From the NCBI GenBank assembly GCA_038501625.1, contig JAZAYU010000182.1, positions 620,001 through 684,000 of the forward strand: a DNA stretch of 64,000 nt. The letters run 5' to 3'. Position 1 is the stretch's first letter. Every line of letters starts with the position of its first letter. The stretch is from Corbicula japonica. Taxonomy: Eukaryota > Mollusca > Bivalvia > Venerida > Cyrenidae. Below, in pieces: positions 45,783 to 58,900 of the stretch. A model generated the notes under the pieces. The model was not told the origin of the DNA. It saw nothing but the letters and a program-made list of their open reading frames with translations, and made no database searches. The translations under genes were made by a program, and so were the position numbers.

Positions 45783-47424
45783 GGAAGTGTCTCCTCGACC
45801 GGGCCCGGTCGAGGAGATCCAGAGTCTCCTCGACCGGCAGCCGGTCGAGGAGAATATACACGTAGGACTGTCTCCTCGACCGGCTCCGTCTAGGAGAATA
45901 TACAGGTAGGACTGTCTCCTCGACCGGTTCCAGAATAAATAATTGATAATAATTTGTGTTTAAACATAAACATCGGACGCAACAATCGGGAAAATTTGGT
46001 AAAAATGTTTGTTTGTTTCTTTTATGTAAATGTGTTTTCACATGTGAAATAATAATGGAAGTAATAGTAGCACCAATTGCTTGCACTCTGATGTTTCGGC
46101 AATTAAAACTTGCTAAAACTATCAATACTAATTGATCTACTCAGTTTGCAGTTAAATATGTCGCAGCAGATTTGTTAAATGCCGCCGTTCACAGGTTTGG
46201 TAATTAGCATATTGTTTGTTGTTACTCAATAAAATACAACAGTTAGGTCTCTATCATTTGGTCCTTATTATTCTGTGTTGATTCTAGATTGGAATCGTAT
46301 TTTTAAGTGGAATAATAAACATGGATGTGGGAATATATTTTTTGTTGTAATGTGTTTCCCTAGAATTTTCATTCACCAGTTTTAAAATGGATGACGGAGG
46401 TTAAGTTAAGCGAATTGACTTTCAGTTGTATTCACGGGGGAAGGATATTTAAATCAAACGGCGATGAAAAAAAACCCAACCAAATGAAGTATGTACCTTA
46501 TAAAATTTTGTCATATGCGTCGCGGGGACCACGCACGACTATTAAAAATGAAAATGCTCAATTGCAAGCCGAAATTTTATGAAAGTTTTGCACTATAAAA
46601 TACAATCAAAACACGTAAATTTACTTATTACTCACATGAGGAGCAGGAAAAAAAAGGATCCCCATAAAAATGATCTTCGTTTACAATTTGTTACGGACTG
46701 AGTACCGGGAAATCAGTCGTTTTAGGTATCAAAACTCTTTTGTATTCATGTGTCACATTTTTAGTTTCTTAAATGCAGTTAAAGTGTTATACTCACATTT
46801 GTATGTCACGTGTTCATCCTTTTCTCGAAATAAAAGATTTTCATTCAAGTTTTGGAGTAATGCGCTAATAATCCAGATGTATGTTGAGGCTTTTTGTGAC
46901 AGACGTTTGTAAAAAGATTTTAAGCGTGCATCTAGTGCAAGCAAACGGACGCTAAAATATATAAGATTGAAATGACTGAAGATTTCTCGCTCACAATCAT
47001 TTTGATAGTGTCACTTACAGTGAAGGCTGTAGTTATTTGGAAGATATAAGTTTGAATATAAGTTTTGACATGATTAAACAATGTGTCAGCCTAAAGTCCC
47101 TTCCTGCCGGGATGTGTGAAATCAGCCCGAGTAATCGTGAAATACATTTTGCTGGCAAAAAGTACGTGTATTGAGAAAAAATATGTTTTACAACGGTAAA
47201 AGTTCAAATAAGCGAAAACTTTTTATTTTTTTATTTCATTTAAAAATAACTTGAAAGTTATCATAAAAATTATCTAATGGTAGTTCGTATATGTTATTTT
47301 TTTCATTCCTTATCAACCTTTACAGACTAAGCTAATGCGGCAATCCCAATGTTTAACTGAGAAAACTGATGAAGTAACATAAAACTAAAGGAGCCGGTCG
47401 AGGAGACTCTGAGGAGACACTTCC
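45783..47424. mobile_element. 1.64-kb element with GGAAGTGTCTCC inverted ends
   Basis: Left end GGAAGTGTCTCCTCGACCGG; right end GAGGAGACACTTCC preceded by CCGGTCGAGGAGACTCT. The flanks TTTCTATTT (45774-45782) and TTTTTATTT (47425-47433) look like a 9-bp target duplication with one change. The neighbouring uninterrupted copy (about 45290-45540) shows the empty site. Inside the left end, 45783-45935, are nested palindromes such as CTCCTCGACCGGG/CCCGGTCGAGGAG. No coding region is recognised. Confidence 0.82.
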
Positions 47425-48309
47425 TTTTTATTTATTAAAACCTGTTAAATAATATAAAAACATGAAGAGGAGAAAACAGTTACTGGCATGTATTATATGT
47501 TTACATATAAACGTACTTGGATGATTCTTCGTGAATATCTTGGAATGCATGTTGCCCAAAAATGTATTTAGTAGAAATCCTGTTACCATTTTATATAATA
47601 AATAATATGTTACAACAAGACTGTTTGACATGTTTTCAACCGGTTTATCAAATAATGGAATTATCTGTTTGATACGATGATCCAGGGACAAGAATTATAT
47701 GGGATGGAGTCATTGAAAAATCAATTTGCTTCATTTATTTAACATCCTTTTTTTTTGAATTGTCAAGACACATTTTCAAATGGTGTGGTGGGTTATTATG
47801 GTTCCCAATGGCACACACTGTGACACAGCTCTTGACACTTCAGTTTGTTTGTTGATCCAGAAGATTATCACTGGCTTCACTGCATAGCTTTATAAGATGC
47901 CTTGATTGTATATACAAGGCACCAAATAATTCATAAACACTGCGCCAGGACATTTCCTATCTGTCAAATCGTTTCAGTTCATCCGCTACTGTAGTCCGGT
48001 TCTATTTCAGCTTAAAATCTAAGACAACAGCGTCATTGTTGAAAGAGGAAGACATTCTTAACAACGATGCTAAATAAACAATTTTCAGAATGTATTTTCC
48101 ACTAAAATATCCAAGATTTTATTTTAACATTTTCATTTCCGTTTTTCATTTGTTGTTTTTGTTGAGGGGAGTGGTCTAAAATACAAACCTTAATAACGTA
48201 GACTGTTACACACTGTGTATACTATCTATAGATATATTTCGTGTAAGAGATTTCTAAAAAATGAAAATGCTATCAAAATATTCGACAAATGATTAAATTT
48301 GCATATGGG

Positions 48310-48470
48310 AGAAACTGATGTACGTTACACGATGCACGTTAGACGATTAAACGCACGATGCACGATAGACGATAGACGGACGCACGATACACGATAAACG
48401 GACGCACGATAGACGTTAGACGGACGCACGATACACGCAAATTTTGTAACTTTAAACGTTCACAGTACTG
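48310..48470. repeat. CGATAGACGGACGCAC repeat array, second copy, inverted flank
   Basis: GCACGATAGACGATAGACGG-like words run to 48437, followed by TTTGTAACTTTAAACGTTCA and CAGTACTGTAG, the inverse of the flank at 42440-42475. Confidence 0.85.
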
Positions 48471-48479
48471 TAGTTGTAT

Positions 48480-51400
48480 CATAACTTGAACAATTCTAAT
48501 CTTTTGGAGATCTCTTGGGCGGGGGTTAGGCCTAGTATTCTACCGTAGACAGCGCATAGATGTATAATTATCTGGTCTATTTTAGTAATCAAAATCTATG
48601 CATTATTAAAATGAAATACACAAATACCGCTTTCAGCTTTTAGAATGTAAAACGTAGAGCTCGGAGGTGGCGTTCGCCTCTTCACCGAGGAAAAAAGAAA
48701 CTCGACTTTCTCTCTTTTAAAAGAGATTCCCGTCTTTAATAGTGTACTGTTTTCAGTCAAATTAAACAGCTATAGCTATATAGTTGGCATGGTTGAGTAA
48801 AGAAGTGCGGTAACACCAAACGCGCTACTTCCTTTCATTTTTGTGAAGGGGGAGGGGGGCACCGAACCCCCGGCGAAGAGACCTCTGGATCCATCCCTGA
48901 ATCCCAGAACAAGTATATATTTGGAATGATATTCCATTCGTACAAATTCCGCATTAGCCTAATGATCTAGATCGTTTCTCAACATTATATCTTTGACTCG
49001 TGGTTCTGCAGGTCGTTGGTTCGAATCCCGAAAACGTCATAATTTTTCTTTAATCTCAAACGTTTAAATTTCTTCTTTTTTATCGAAATAAGTTAACAAG
49101 AGAGGATCTTTAACACCCAATATTAAAATTTACATATAACTATTGTATTAATCATGTTAAAGAAAGCACATCGTCTTTACACAGTCAGTTATGGGATTCG
49201 GATTAATAGAAAAATCAATTGCTTTGAAAATAATTTTCAATTATGAGTATGTTAAAGGTGGTTGATTCTCATTCCCCTTCGTTATCAAACACACGTTAAC
49301 GATTTATTATTAACTTTGATAAACATAAATTTAAGATACAATCAAAATATAATACTATTTACCGACGACTACATTTCTGTGTAGTTGGCATTTCTTTACT
49401 TTTTGCACGAATCGCGCGGTCATTCATGCGAAACACAGCCGATATTATGTCCTATTAAAACACGTGCATTTTTCTAACTACTCGTACACTCGAATACGTG
49501 ACTAAAAACTTAAAACAACTTTCAGTCATCTGTATCTATACAGTCTTAATGTCGTTTGAAATACCTGTTTAATAATTTCAACAACTTCCGGTCTAATATC
49601 GCTTTAATATTGATTTTTGTTTTATGATTGTTTTTGTCTTTCGTAATGTTTATATTTTTTCTTTACACAGGCAAAATGAAAGCATTTATATAACCAGTTA
49701 TGCGAAACATTTGAAACCAATCTTGTTCATTATTTAGTACTAATAAATTAATAAATAACACACTTTAATTAACTGAATGAATACTGTATTTCAAACAAAA
49801 TGACGCATTCAATTATATTATAGTTATGTTAATATTTTCCGATCAGGCATATGTTTTAAACATAAATTTTATACAACAACATGCAAGCGAAAATAAAACT
49901 TCTTTCGGACATTTCATTATAACTTATTATTTGATTTGTAGATTACTTGTAGATATGAACATGATGAATGTGCTTGTATAGTGCAGAATGTGAAAGAATT
50001 TTTCTAGTAGTCTAATCGTAAAATACGTATAATAGAAAAATATTTTACTTATCGATTTGAAGAAAGCTGTGTGCCTGACATGTGTTTTATAGAATTTTTG
50101 CCAAATGTTTAAACTCTATTATAATTGTAATAGATCGTTTGTATCACTAAGACCAAGTTAATAACATACATCGAAGGCAAGAAAAGTAACTTATTAAATT
50201 ACACTATGTATGCGTCAATCTGATTAAAATCATTTCCTGAAACCCGTTACGCTATCAGGATCTGACTACGAGAAACTAAAACATGCTTTTATCACAACCC
50301 GTTGAACCAATCAGATTGTCGCCTATAAAATCGCAAAAGTGAACGTAAAAATAGTATTTTAACTCATGGAAAGTGTTGACAGCTTGCGTAAGACATATTT
50401 TACTGGAGATATATATATATGTGTTTATGTAGTATTGCATGCATTTCTAATGTAATGACATCTTCAGATCATTTTGCGAGCGTTATAAATACGCTTCCTG
50501 TGTTGGCATTTTCTAAAAATAGTAATCGGGGGAAAACCGCTATTACTTATGTACAGTGACTGCGGGCCGTCATCAGATCTCACATTTTGTTAGATCTGAC
50601 TTTAGTGAGATTGTTTATGCGTCTATGAAAAATATAACAGGACTACGTTCTACAAATTCTGAACGTGAAATACAGTCAGTTTCTAGCATTGTTTACTCTT
50701 GAGTTTCTTTTATGTTTGCTTAAATAATAATAAATTGCATTTCTAGCCTTGGAGAAACGAAGCGTAATTCAGTAAGGATCGCCACCACAGAGAATAAGAA
50801 ACACAGTGACGGATGAAGTAAAAACATTTAATTTGATATATTCTCGATCTAAAATCAATAGCGCAACGAACACTAATAAATGTATTAAATACATGCACAA
50901 TTATTGTTCATACTGACAGCATAGCATCGTATAAGCTTAAGCATGCTGAAAGTGGAATCAGAATTTTCCTAAGGGGAATACTTCAAGCTGGAGATCCTTT
51001 ATTTAAAGAAATATCTTATTCCACATTCAAGCCTATACGTTGAAAATGCGGTGCTGTTAGCTTTATGGGTGCTTTTTGTGCCAAATAAAACAAACTCGTA
51101 TACACAACTGAATAAGGAAATGCCGCAATAAGTTTTTATGTTACTCTCTTCTTGTTATTCAAACAGTTAAAGAACTTAACATTTAACGGTTCATGAAAAC
51201 TTGGTTTTGATCAATATCATTTCCATTGGAAATTTCATCAAAAGAAAATATTCCAGTCGGATTCATTCCTATCGGAAATACTCAATTCTGTCGGAATTCA
51301 AAATAGATCAGATCAGAAAATATGGTGAATATTCTAGTAAGACAACAGTTAAACAAATCGTTTTTTAATATAATACAATAACCAAGTATTATGACGATAA
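48480..51400. other. AT-rich stretch without recognised genes
   Basis: No coding exon or clear repeat found. A weak inverted pair (CTCTTCACCG near 48678 and CGGCGAAGAG near 48872) may mark an old element. Confidence 0.55.
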
Positions 51401-51409
51401 AAGTCAGAG

Positions 51410-51815
51410 ATATAAGGATAATTATCTATATTTATGTAATGAGTCATTTTGACGAAAACATTAAACGATGTTGACGATTACAACAATGTCAAGTTGTCAA
51501 TCATGACCACGAGAGTCAGATTTTGTCAACAAAATATAATAAAAATAACTTACTTACAGAATAGTGAGTGTATATATAAAATGCTATTAAGTATTTACAT
51601 TTTGTTTTTCTTTAATCACAATCTTTTTTTTTTCATTTTCACAAGGAAACACAACAACTGACTTTACTGACTGGAAATTATAAATAGGACATAAGTTGCG
51701 ATTAAAATAAATGTTCGGAATAACTTTTCCCACAGGACTGATTCCGCTCGGAAAGATAAATACAAAATGAATTCCGATAGGAATTAAATAAACACAGGAA
51801 ACATTCCGATCGGAA
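51410..51815. repeat. Direct duplication, partner at 54385-54790
   Basis: Both copies share TGTAATGAGTCATTTTGACG, CGATGTTGACGATTACAA, GAGAGTCAGATTTTGTCAAC, TTTTCCCACAGGACTGATTC and CGATAGGAATTAAATAAAC in the same order and orientation, about 2.97 kb apart. Confidence 0.88.
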
Positions 51816-52048
51816 TCTTTCAAACTAACAGTTCTATTATGCGTATCCATAATCGTACGAGACCATGTGGGTATCCTAATTTCATACATATTTTAACCGA
51901 ATTATTATTCTTGTATTAAACCGATCTTTTTTTGTTTAATAATCATTATCTTCAAAATAACATAAGTTAAAACGTAACTTTTACATCAAATCTGAGATGA
52001 TGGTAATTACAACGCACTACTGTATACTATAACTTGTTCACGATTTTT

Positions 52049-52485
52049 ATGCGCCCGTTTGAAAAACGGGACGTATTATGGGAACACCTGCGGCGGGCGG
52101 GCGGGTTGGCGGGCGGTGTCCACAGGGTTTCCGATCTCTAAGTCAAAGAGTTTTCATCAGTTCTTTATCAAACTTGGTGAATATGTTGGTGTGCATAATG
52201 TCTCGACCAAGTTCTATAACCAGCCAAATCCCCCAAGGCACTCCTGAATTTTGGCCCTTGAATTGTCCAGAATTACTGTTTCCGCTCTCTAAGTCAAAGA
52301 GTTTTCATCCGGTCTTTATCAAACTTGGTGAATATGTTGGTAGGCATAATATCTCTGCCAAGTTCGATAACCAGCCAAGTTGCTTCAGGCACTTAAGAGT
52401 GTTGGCTCTTTATTTATACGAAAAATGTGGCAAATTAGCCAAACTTTTTGACGGGCGTATTTTGTGGCATTTTGGCACTGTTGTG
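52049..52485. repeat. Repeat element with GCGCCCGTTT ... ACGGGCGTATTTTG ends
   Basis: Starts ATGCGCCCGTTTGAAAAACG, then a GC-rich CGGCGGGCGGGCGGG run, then two direct copies of TCTAAGTCAAAGAGTTTTCA with CTTTATCAAACTTGGTGAAT (52138-52210 and 52293-52345), and ends with GACGGGCGTATTTTGTGGCA. Open frames across it are repeat-derived. Confidence 0.75.
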
Positions 52486-52773
52486 TAAAGATAATGTTGA
52501 TTTTTCTTGAATTACATGTTTCTCTCTTTTTTTTAAAATACAATAGTTATTGTAAAATTTAGGTGAAATAACAACAATAACTATATGAATTTAAAAACTT
52601 GTATTTGTGAATTTCTTTTACATTGTCGATTAAACATGTTCTCTTATAAAATGAGTTCTCCACCGATTTCAGGACTGCTGCCCAAGAGATCATATTCTGC
52701 CGGTGATTTAGAAGTTATACATGTATCCGTGCGTCATGCAAATGTAATTAAAAAATAACCAACTTATCGCTTA

Positions 52774-54058
52774 GGCCATAGAAAATTAGTTCCTAGATTC
52801 TCATCCTAATTTTGGGAAAAAATGGGGCGGGTGGGCGGGTTTTATTTTTTAATTTTTATTTTTCATTCTCACTGTGAACGTATCTATATGTTGGCAATAT
52901 ATAAGAATGTGTTGTTGTTTAAGTAATTACTATTTTAAAATAAAGACTAAATTTATATACCGTATTTTATCTAAGTCTTCGGGTGGAAAAAATAATTATT
53001 TTTCTGGCGAAATGAATATTTAGACGAGAATTTTTATTTAAAAAAGATCGTCCGAAAATTTAGAAACATGTACATTAATTGACACGTCCGTAATTATTGT
53101 AAACCCAGAACAAGTCAACACATGCCACAAGTTTCTTCCTTTGAAATTTCTGCTTACCTTTTTCAAGCAATTAACTCCATAGTTATTAAATAAACATCCT
53201 CTTGTTGTATAATCAACATTGCCGAAAAAAATGTGATGGTTTTCGCAATAGATTAGTTGCAAACTGCTTTTTCGGCAAAGTGCCGGTACTGCAGATAAAA
53301 CATAACCTGATCAGAAGTAAGCTTTAATTTCACAGATACGCTGTCAACAAACAATTAGCTGATTATGAAATGAAATCACCATTCCCAGTTAGTTGACGGT
53401 TTCCAATTTTTTAGTACAAGAGCGTCAATCGATTTTCAAGCAGTGCGCAACGTCTCAAGTTGACGTCGGCGTCTTCAAAAAATGATGTTAAATACACAAG
53501 CATCGCTGACATTTTAGACCAGGTGTTCAACAGATGTTCATAGCAGTTGTAAACTGGATGATTTTAGTTAATGTACATGTAATTATTCTCGGATATTTTA
53601 GGGGCAAGGTATTCGCATGATTAAATATATACGTCGTTAATATCATTTATCACTCGTAATAAATATTATAAACATCGGACTTAAACATTGTAAATTAAAA
53701 TGCACGGTCAGAAATACACAGTACGTCAATCGTTGCACGGACAGAAATATACTTCGTTCGTATTAGTCTATGTGTTATTAAAATTTTATTTAAATGCGAC
53801 GATGCTCGGAATTGAGCCCTGCGTATTTCGGGAAGAAGAAGAAATGCGAACGTTGAAGTTTTAACAACTAAATCTTTTTCATTATATAAGAATTAAGAAC
53901 GATGTACAGAAATGCTATTATTAAAATAAAGTTAAATAAAAATGAACGTAAGGTAAATTTTGATCTACGTATTTTTTTTCAAAATAAAAAACGTTCGGGC
54001 GGAGTGATTTTCGAGGGGCGGGCGGGGATTAGAATCTAGGAATTAATTTTCTATGGCC
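52774..54058. mobile_element. PIF/Harbinger-like element with TTA target duplication
   Basis: Left end GGCCATAGAAAATTAGTTCC and right end GGAATTAATTTTCTATGGCC are inverse, flanked by TTA at 52771-52773 and 54059-54061. GC-rich GGGCGGGTGGGCGGG and GGGGCGGGCGGGG zones follow each end. A 3-bp TTA/TWA duplication is the PIF/Harbinger signature. An older hAT-related relic (about 53400-53680) lies inside. Confidence 0.83.
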
Positions 54059-54739
54059 TTATTAAAATAGAAAAGGATAAAACGTTTTGAAATATTTATT
54101 TTTTGACATGAAATATTGCAGTCTCGGTTTTTAGCCGAAATATCGGAAACATAACGATTAGAACCAAGTTGAGCTTAAAGTTCCCTTTTCATGGAATAAA
54201 ATTTACACAAGTAAGTAAACATAGGTACCCATTATGATTTACCGATGAAACGATGAAACTTACTATGAAACCTTTAACTCAGTATTTAACGCGATATTTT
54301 CAAATCTGCATTGTATAATTTCAAATTAATTGCTGTATTTCTTGATCAGCACTATCGTATTAAAAGGAAAAAATAATGGAGATATATGGATAATTATCTA
54401 AATTAATGTAATGAGTCATTTTGACGAAAACAGAAAACGATGTTGACGATTACAATAATGTCAAGTTGTCAATCATGACCAAGAGAGTCAGATTTTGTCA
54501 ACAAAATATAATAACAATAACTTACTTACAGAATAGTGCGTTTACATTGTGTTTTTCTTTTATCACAAACTATTTTTTTTTCATTTTCATCAGAAAAACA
54601 ACAACTGACTTTACTGACTGGAAATTATAAATACGACATAGTTTGCGATTAAACTAAATGTTCGAAAAACTTTTCCCACAGGACTGATTCCGCTCGGAAA
54701 GATAAATTCTACATGAATTCCGATAGGAATTAAATAAAC

Positions 54740-54925
54740 GCAGGAATCATTCCGATCGGAATTAAATAAACGCAGGAATCATTCCGATCGGAATCACCTC
54801 TTCCGATCGGAATTTTTCCGATAGGAAAAAATTCCGACCGGAAAAATTCCGATCGGAAAATTTTCCGACAGGAAAATTCAGGATTCCGATCGGAAAATGT
54901 CGATTCCGATCGGAATCGAAGTTTG
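54740..54925. repeat. TTCCGATCGGAA palindromic repeat array at assembly gap
   Basis: Variants of the 12-bp perfect palindrome TTCCGATCGGAA recur about a dozen times (with CCGATAGG, CCGACCGG, CCGACAGG) up to the first N. Similar words occur more thinly at 51240-51300 and 51720-51820. Confidence 0.88.
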
Positions 54926-55425
54926 NNNNNNNNNNNNNNNNNNNNNNNNNNNNNNNNNNNNNNNNNNNNNNNNNNNNNNNNNNNNNNNNNNNNNNNNNNN
55001 NNNNNNNNNNNNNNNNNNNNNNNNNNNNNNNNNNNNNNNNNNNNNNNNNNNNNNNNNNNNNNNNNNNNNNNNNNNNNNNNNNNNNNNNNNNNNNNNNNNN
55101 NNNNNNNNNNNNNNNNNNNNNNNNNNNNNNNNNNNNNNNNNNNNNNNNNNNNNNNNNNNNNNNNNNNNNNNNNNNNNNNNNNNNNNNNNNNNNNNNNNNN
55201 NNNNNNNNNNNNNNNNNNNNNNNNNNNNNNNNNNNNNNNNNNNNNNNNNNNNNNNNNNNNNNNNNNNNNNNNNNNNNNNNNNNNNNNNNNNNNNNNNNNN
55301 NNNNNNNNNNNNNNNNNNNNNNNNNNNNNNNNNNNNNNNNNNNNNNNNNNNNNNNNNNNNNNNNNNNNNNNNNNNNNNNNNNNNNNNNNNNNNNNNNNNN
55401 NNNNNNNNNNNNNNNNNNNNNNNNN
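54926..55425. other. Assembly gap, 500 N
   Basis: Exactly 500 N, a conventional placeholder for a gap of unknown size. It breaks the palindromic array and lies about 310 bases before the first Sushi exon. Confidence 0.99.
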
Positions 55426-55736
55426 AATAATAAACATGCATTATAGGAACAGGATTCAGTGTTTATTGGCCATTTCTTATTGGAAACAAACTATGTTACA
55501 TTTGTTAACATAAATTTATTTACAAATGAATACACTTAAGTCATAATGCATTTATTGAATTGGAATTTTGACAAAAGGGAATTTAAATTTTGATAAAAAT
55601 AAATAATTCTTGAAAATGTTACCGCCACAATGCTTAAAAGTTAATGTTAATGTCACAGCGTTATCAAAGTGTACACTTCCGTTTTTAACCAATTAACTTT
55701 CGACAGAAGTTAATAATTAGTAATTGCATAATTCAG

Positions 55737-55910
55737 CTCGGTGCAGTAGTCTGCCAGTTGTGACCTCTGGAAGCTTCACTTTGACAACTGATGGCTCAGT
55801 GACGTCAGCTGTGTACACTTGCGACGTAGGAGCAACTATCAGTGGCAACGTCAGCATTACATGTAACGCCACTGGTCATTGGTCAACAGGTTCTTCCAGT
55901 ACCAGCTGCG
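55737..55910 (+). CDS. Exon: Sushi domain A
   Basis: Phase 1 to phase 1, 58 codons. It starts ARCSSLPVVTSGSFTLTTDG and continues AVYTCDVGATISG, SITCNATGHWSTG and a final TSC. Four Cys at Sushi spacing, with the W between the third and fourth Cys. ATG near 55724 is in the intron end, not a start. Confidence 0.88.
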
Positions 55911-58900
55911 GTAGGTGAAAAGCATTCCAGAAAGTAGTACATAATAATTTCCTTTCGGGCATAAATCAATTCGCAAAAATGATTGGTGCCCCAAAAAGGT
56001 TTGTTTTCGAGCAAATACACGAAACCTTGTCTGAATCTGCTTCTAGAGGTTGACTGAATAAGGCATATTCTGAACGAAATTTGTTGAGGATCAGTAGCAC
56101 AACGGAGCAGCTAAAATGCATGCAATGTCTATAAATCAATTTTATAATACATGTTTTCACAAATCTCATGTTTTAATCTCAAATTTATAAAAGTTATAGT
56201 AAGAAACATGTTAAAACAGCAGTGTGCATATTTTTATTTTAATATTTACTTTTGTTAGTGAAATGCTCCGACCTTTCATCTGTTACCGGAGGTCAGTACA
56301 CCGTCTCCTCAGACGGAACAACATCCACTGCGCAACTGTCGTGCGCATCTGGATACACACTTACCGGAACTTCCACAATCCAGTGTCTTAATAATGGTTC
56401 ATGGAGTCATTCACAGTCTTCGTGTGGTAACTGCATTTTATGATAATTTCTCATAAAAAAACAAACAATACGAATTGACTCGGTGAAATGACTTTAACCT
56501 AACCATAACTAGCACACACGTGGTCGCACAAAAACATAAGTCAATGCCCTGTCAAGCGAAATGGGCAGCACTAAATTTAAGTGTGGGACATTAAGAGGGT
56601 TTATTTGGAATAAAGTGAGTCTTTGCAAAATCATACATATACACGGTATTGCAAAGGAACGCATCTCTCACATTATAAGCAGACGAATAAAACCAATACC
56701 TTGCTGTGTTGATCTTAAGTTTTCATTAAATTTTGGCCATTATATCCATTATACCATTATATAAGAAACTTTATTATGGACATGAACTTACTAGTAACGT
56801 ATGATAAAAGAAGAGAATTTTCAGTTTCGTTAAAACGGTTATGGAATAATGACGTCACTATCCATATAGTGACATGAACAAGTTGCTGTCTCACGATCAT
56901 AATAGAGAGGTTATATTTATATTGCCAGTGTCAGCGAGTGCCTCTACAGCGGCAGCAGACGACAAAGGTGGAAGTAGTTTACTTCCTGCAGTTATTGTTC
57001 TTGCTATTCTAGTCGGAATTCTAGCCGTGATCTTTGTAGGCGTTATGCTTTACATCAAGAAAATCAAGGAAAACATGGCTGGTAAAGCTTTCAAATGTTA
57101 AGAAATAAATAAATATATTTTAAGTTAGAACAACTTCAAGATTATTAGATCTACCATGAAACTATTTGAAATTTACTAAATTCTTTGTTAGTGATGTGAG
57201 TTAATGTTTTATTTGTATATCAACTGTTACTTAATTCTTTATATTTACACTTCAACTTTTGTGTCTACGATAAAGTCTTATTCATCAAACGGATCATAAT
57301 TTCTGTTGGTAAACAGTGTGACGTATTATTTTAAAAGGCGTAGTTACAGTAGAGCCGTTCGTAATTTATTGGACGTTGCTCAATGTTTTGACGTGTGACG
57401 TCGCCGAGCACGCACGTTTTGCCACGAGTAACTACGACAAAGCGTGCCGTCATTCAGTGTGTCGTAAACGTTGCTGTTCCAACAGCCTTTTGAAAAAGCC
57501 GATATATCACGAATTCTTGTCATAATTCTGTATTAATGCGAATATTTATGAGTGTAAATATAAGGATTGAATCGATAGTTGATGATTTCCATTTAAGGAA
57601 TAAATTTCGTGTTTGATAAGTTCATCGAGTCTTGAACGTCATTAGGGCTGGTTAAAGTGTGTGGAGTCCGAAGGACTCCACGCGTGCTTTAACCAGCCCT
57701 AATGACGTTCAAGACTCGATGAACTTATCAAACACGAAATTTATTCCTTATATTTACACCTCATTTTATCATTTTGTTTCTAAATTTAATATAAAATATA
57801 TTTTTACTTTTTACTAATTTCGAAATGTTGTTTAAAACATTTCTTACCCCGGGTTTGGCATTTGGACTGGTCCGCCTATTTACTCAAATAAAATAAATAA
57901 AAAATAGTTCCATGTTTATTGAACACATTCATCCGTTTTTTCAAAAATTTATATACAGAAAAACCTAATATTTCACAACAAACATCAAATTTGTATCACA
58001 GCAAGTACTATCTATGCGAGTAAATGATAGTCTAAGTAAAAACCATTATTTTGGCGGGAAGTTAGAAAAGACTAATGCGTTAAATTTTCAACCAATGATA
58101 ATTCTAGAAAATGGAACGGTAAGAGTTTACATCCGACCCTGACTAAATCGGATTTTTGGCGGCCATTTTCTTTCTCGCTTAAAACATAAAAACGGGGGTT
58201 CGGGGGCGGTAGCCCCAGATATAACATAAAACAGGAACACGAAACGAAAGAAACAACTGGATTTGATGTCATATAAGTAAACTTGTTTACTTCCGGTTTG
58301 AGGGGTATAAAAGCAACTAAAAATAAAAGTAATCTAAAAATAGCAACATTCCAGGAAGAGCTATCTAAAATTAGCAACAATTATAAAAATAGCGGGGATT
58401 TCATGACGTCAACAGGGCATTCCTTTACCAGGATAGAGTGCAGTTTACATCCGACCCTGAATGTACCATTGCGCGGTGATAAGGCTAATGGTGTTCATTG
58501 AAGATTGAACTTCACTCGTCCGGTAAAGGATATTGAAGCAGTGGAAATAAAGGTGTAAATATTTAGGTATGAAAAACAGTTGTGTTGTTTAAAGTACGCG
58601 TGAAGCCCTTCGGGCTTCACACACTTTAAACAACCCAACTGTTTTCAATACCCAAATGGAAATCATCAAAAATCGATTCAATCCTTAAGTAAGTGATGTT
58701 AAGTTAATGTTTTATTTTGTATATCAACTGTTTTTGAACTGTTTTAAAATTTACTAAATTCTTTGTAACTAAGTGATGTTAGTTTATGTTTTATTTGTAT
58801 ATTAACTGAAAAAAGAATTTCAAAGTATATCGATATTTACGGCGTCCACCGTATAAGAGTATTAAATACGTCAATATGAGTTATTATTTATAGTAATCAG

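Noticed and set aside
48953..49045. tRNA-like stretch with GGTTCGAATCCC and an A-box-like TTAGCCTAATGATC
   Set aside because: The T-arm stem and acceptor stem do not pair properly around the B box; at most a worn tRNA-derived relic.
52059..52488. Open frames of 60-136 codons
   Set aside because: They cover an interspersed repeat with duplicated inner units; no domain visible.
54730..55513. Long open frames across the N block
   Set aside because: They consist of unknown residues over the assembly gap.
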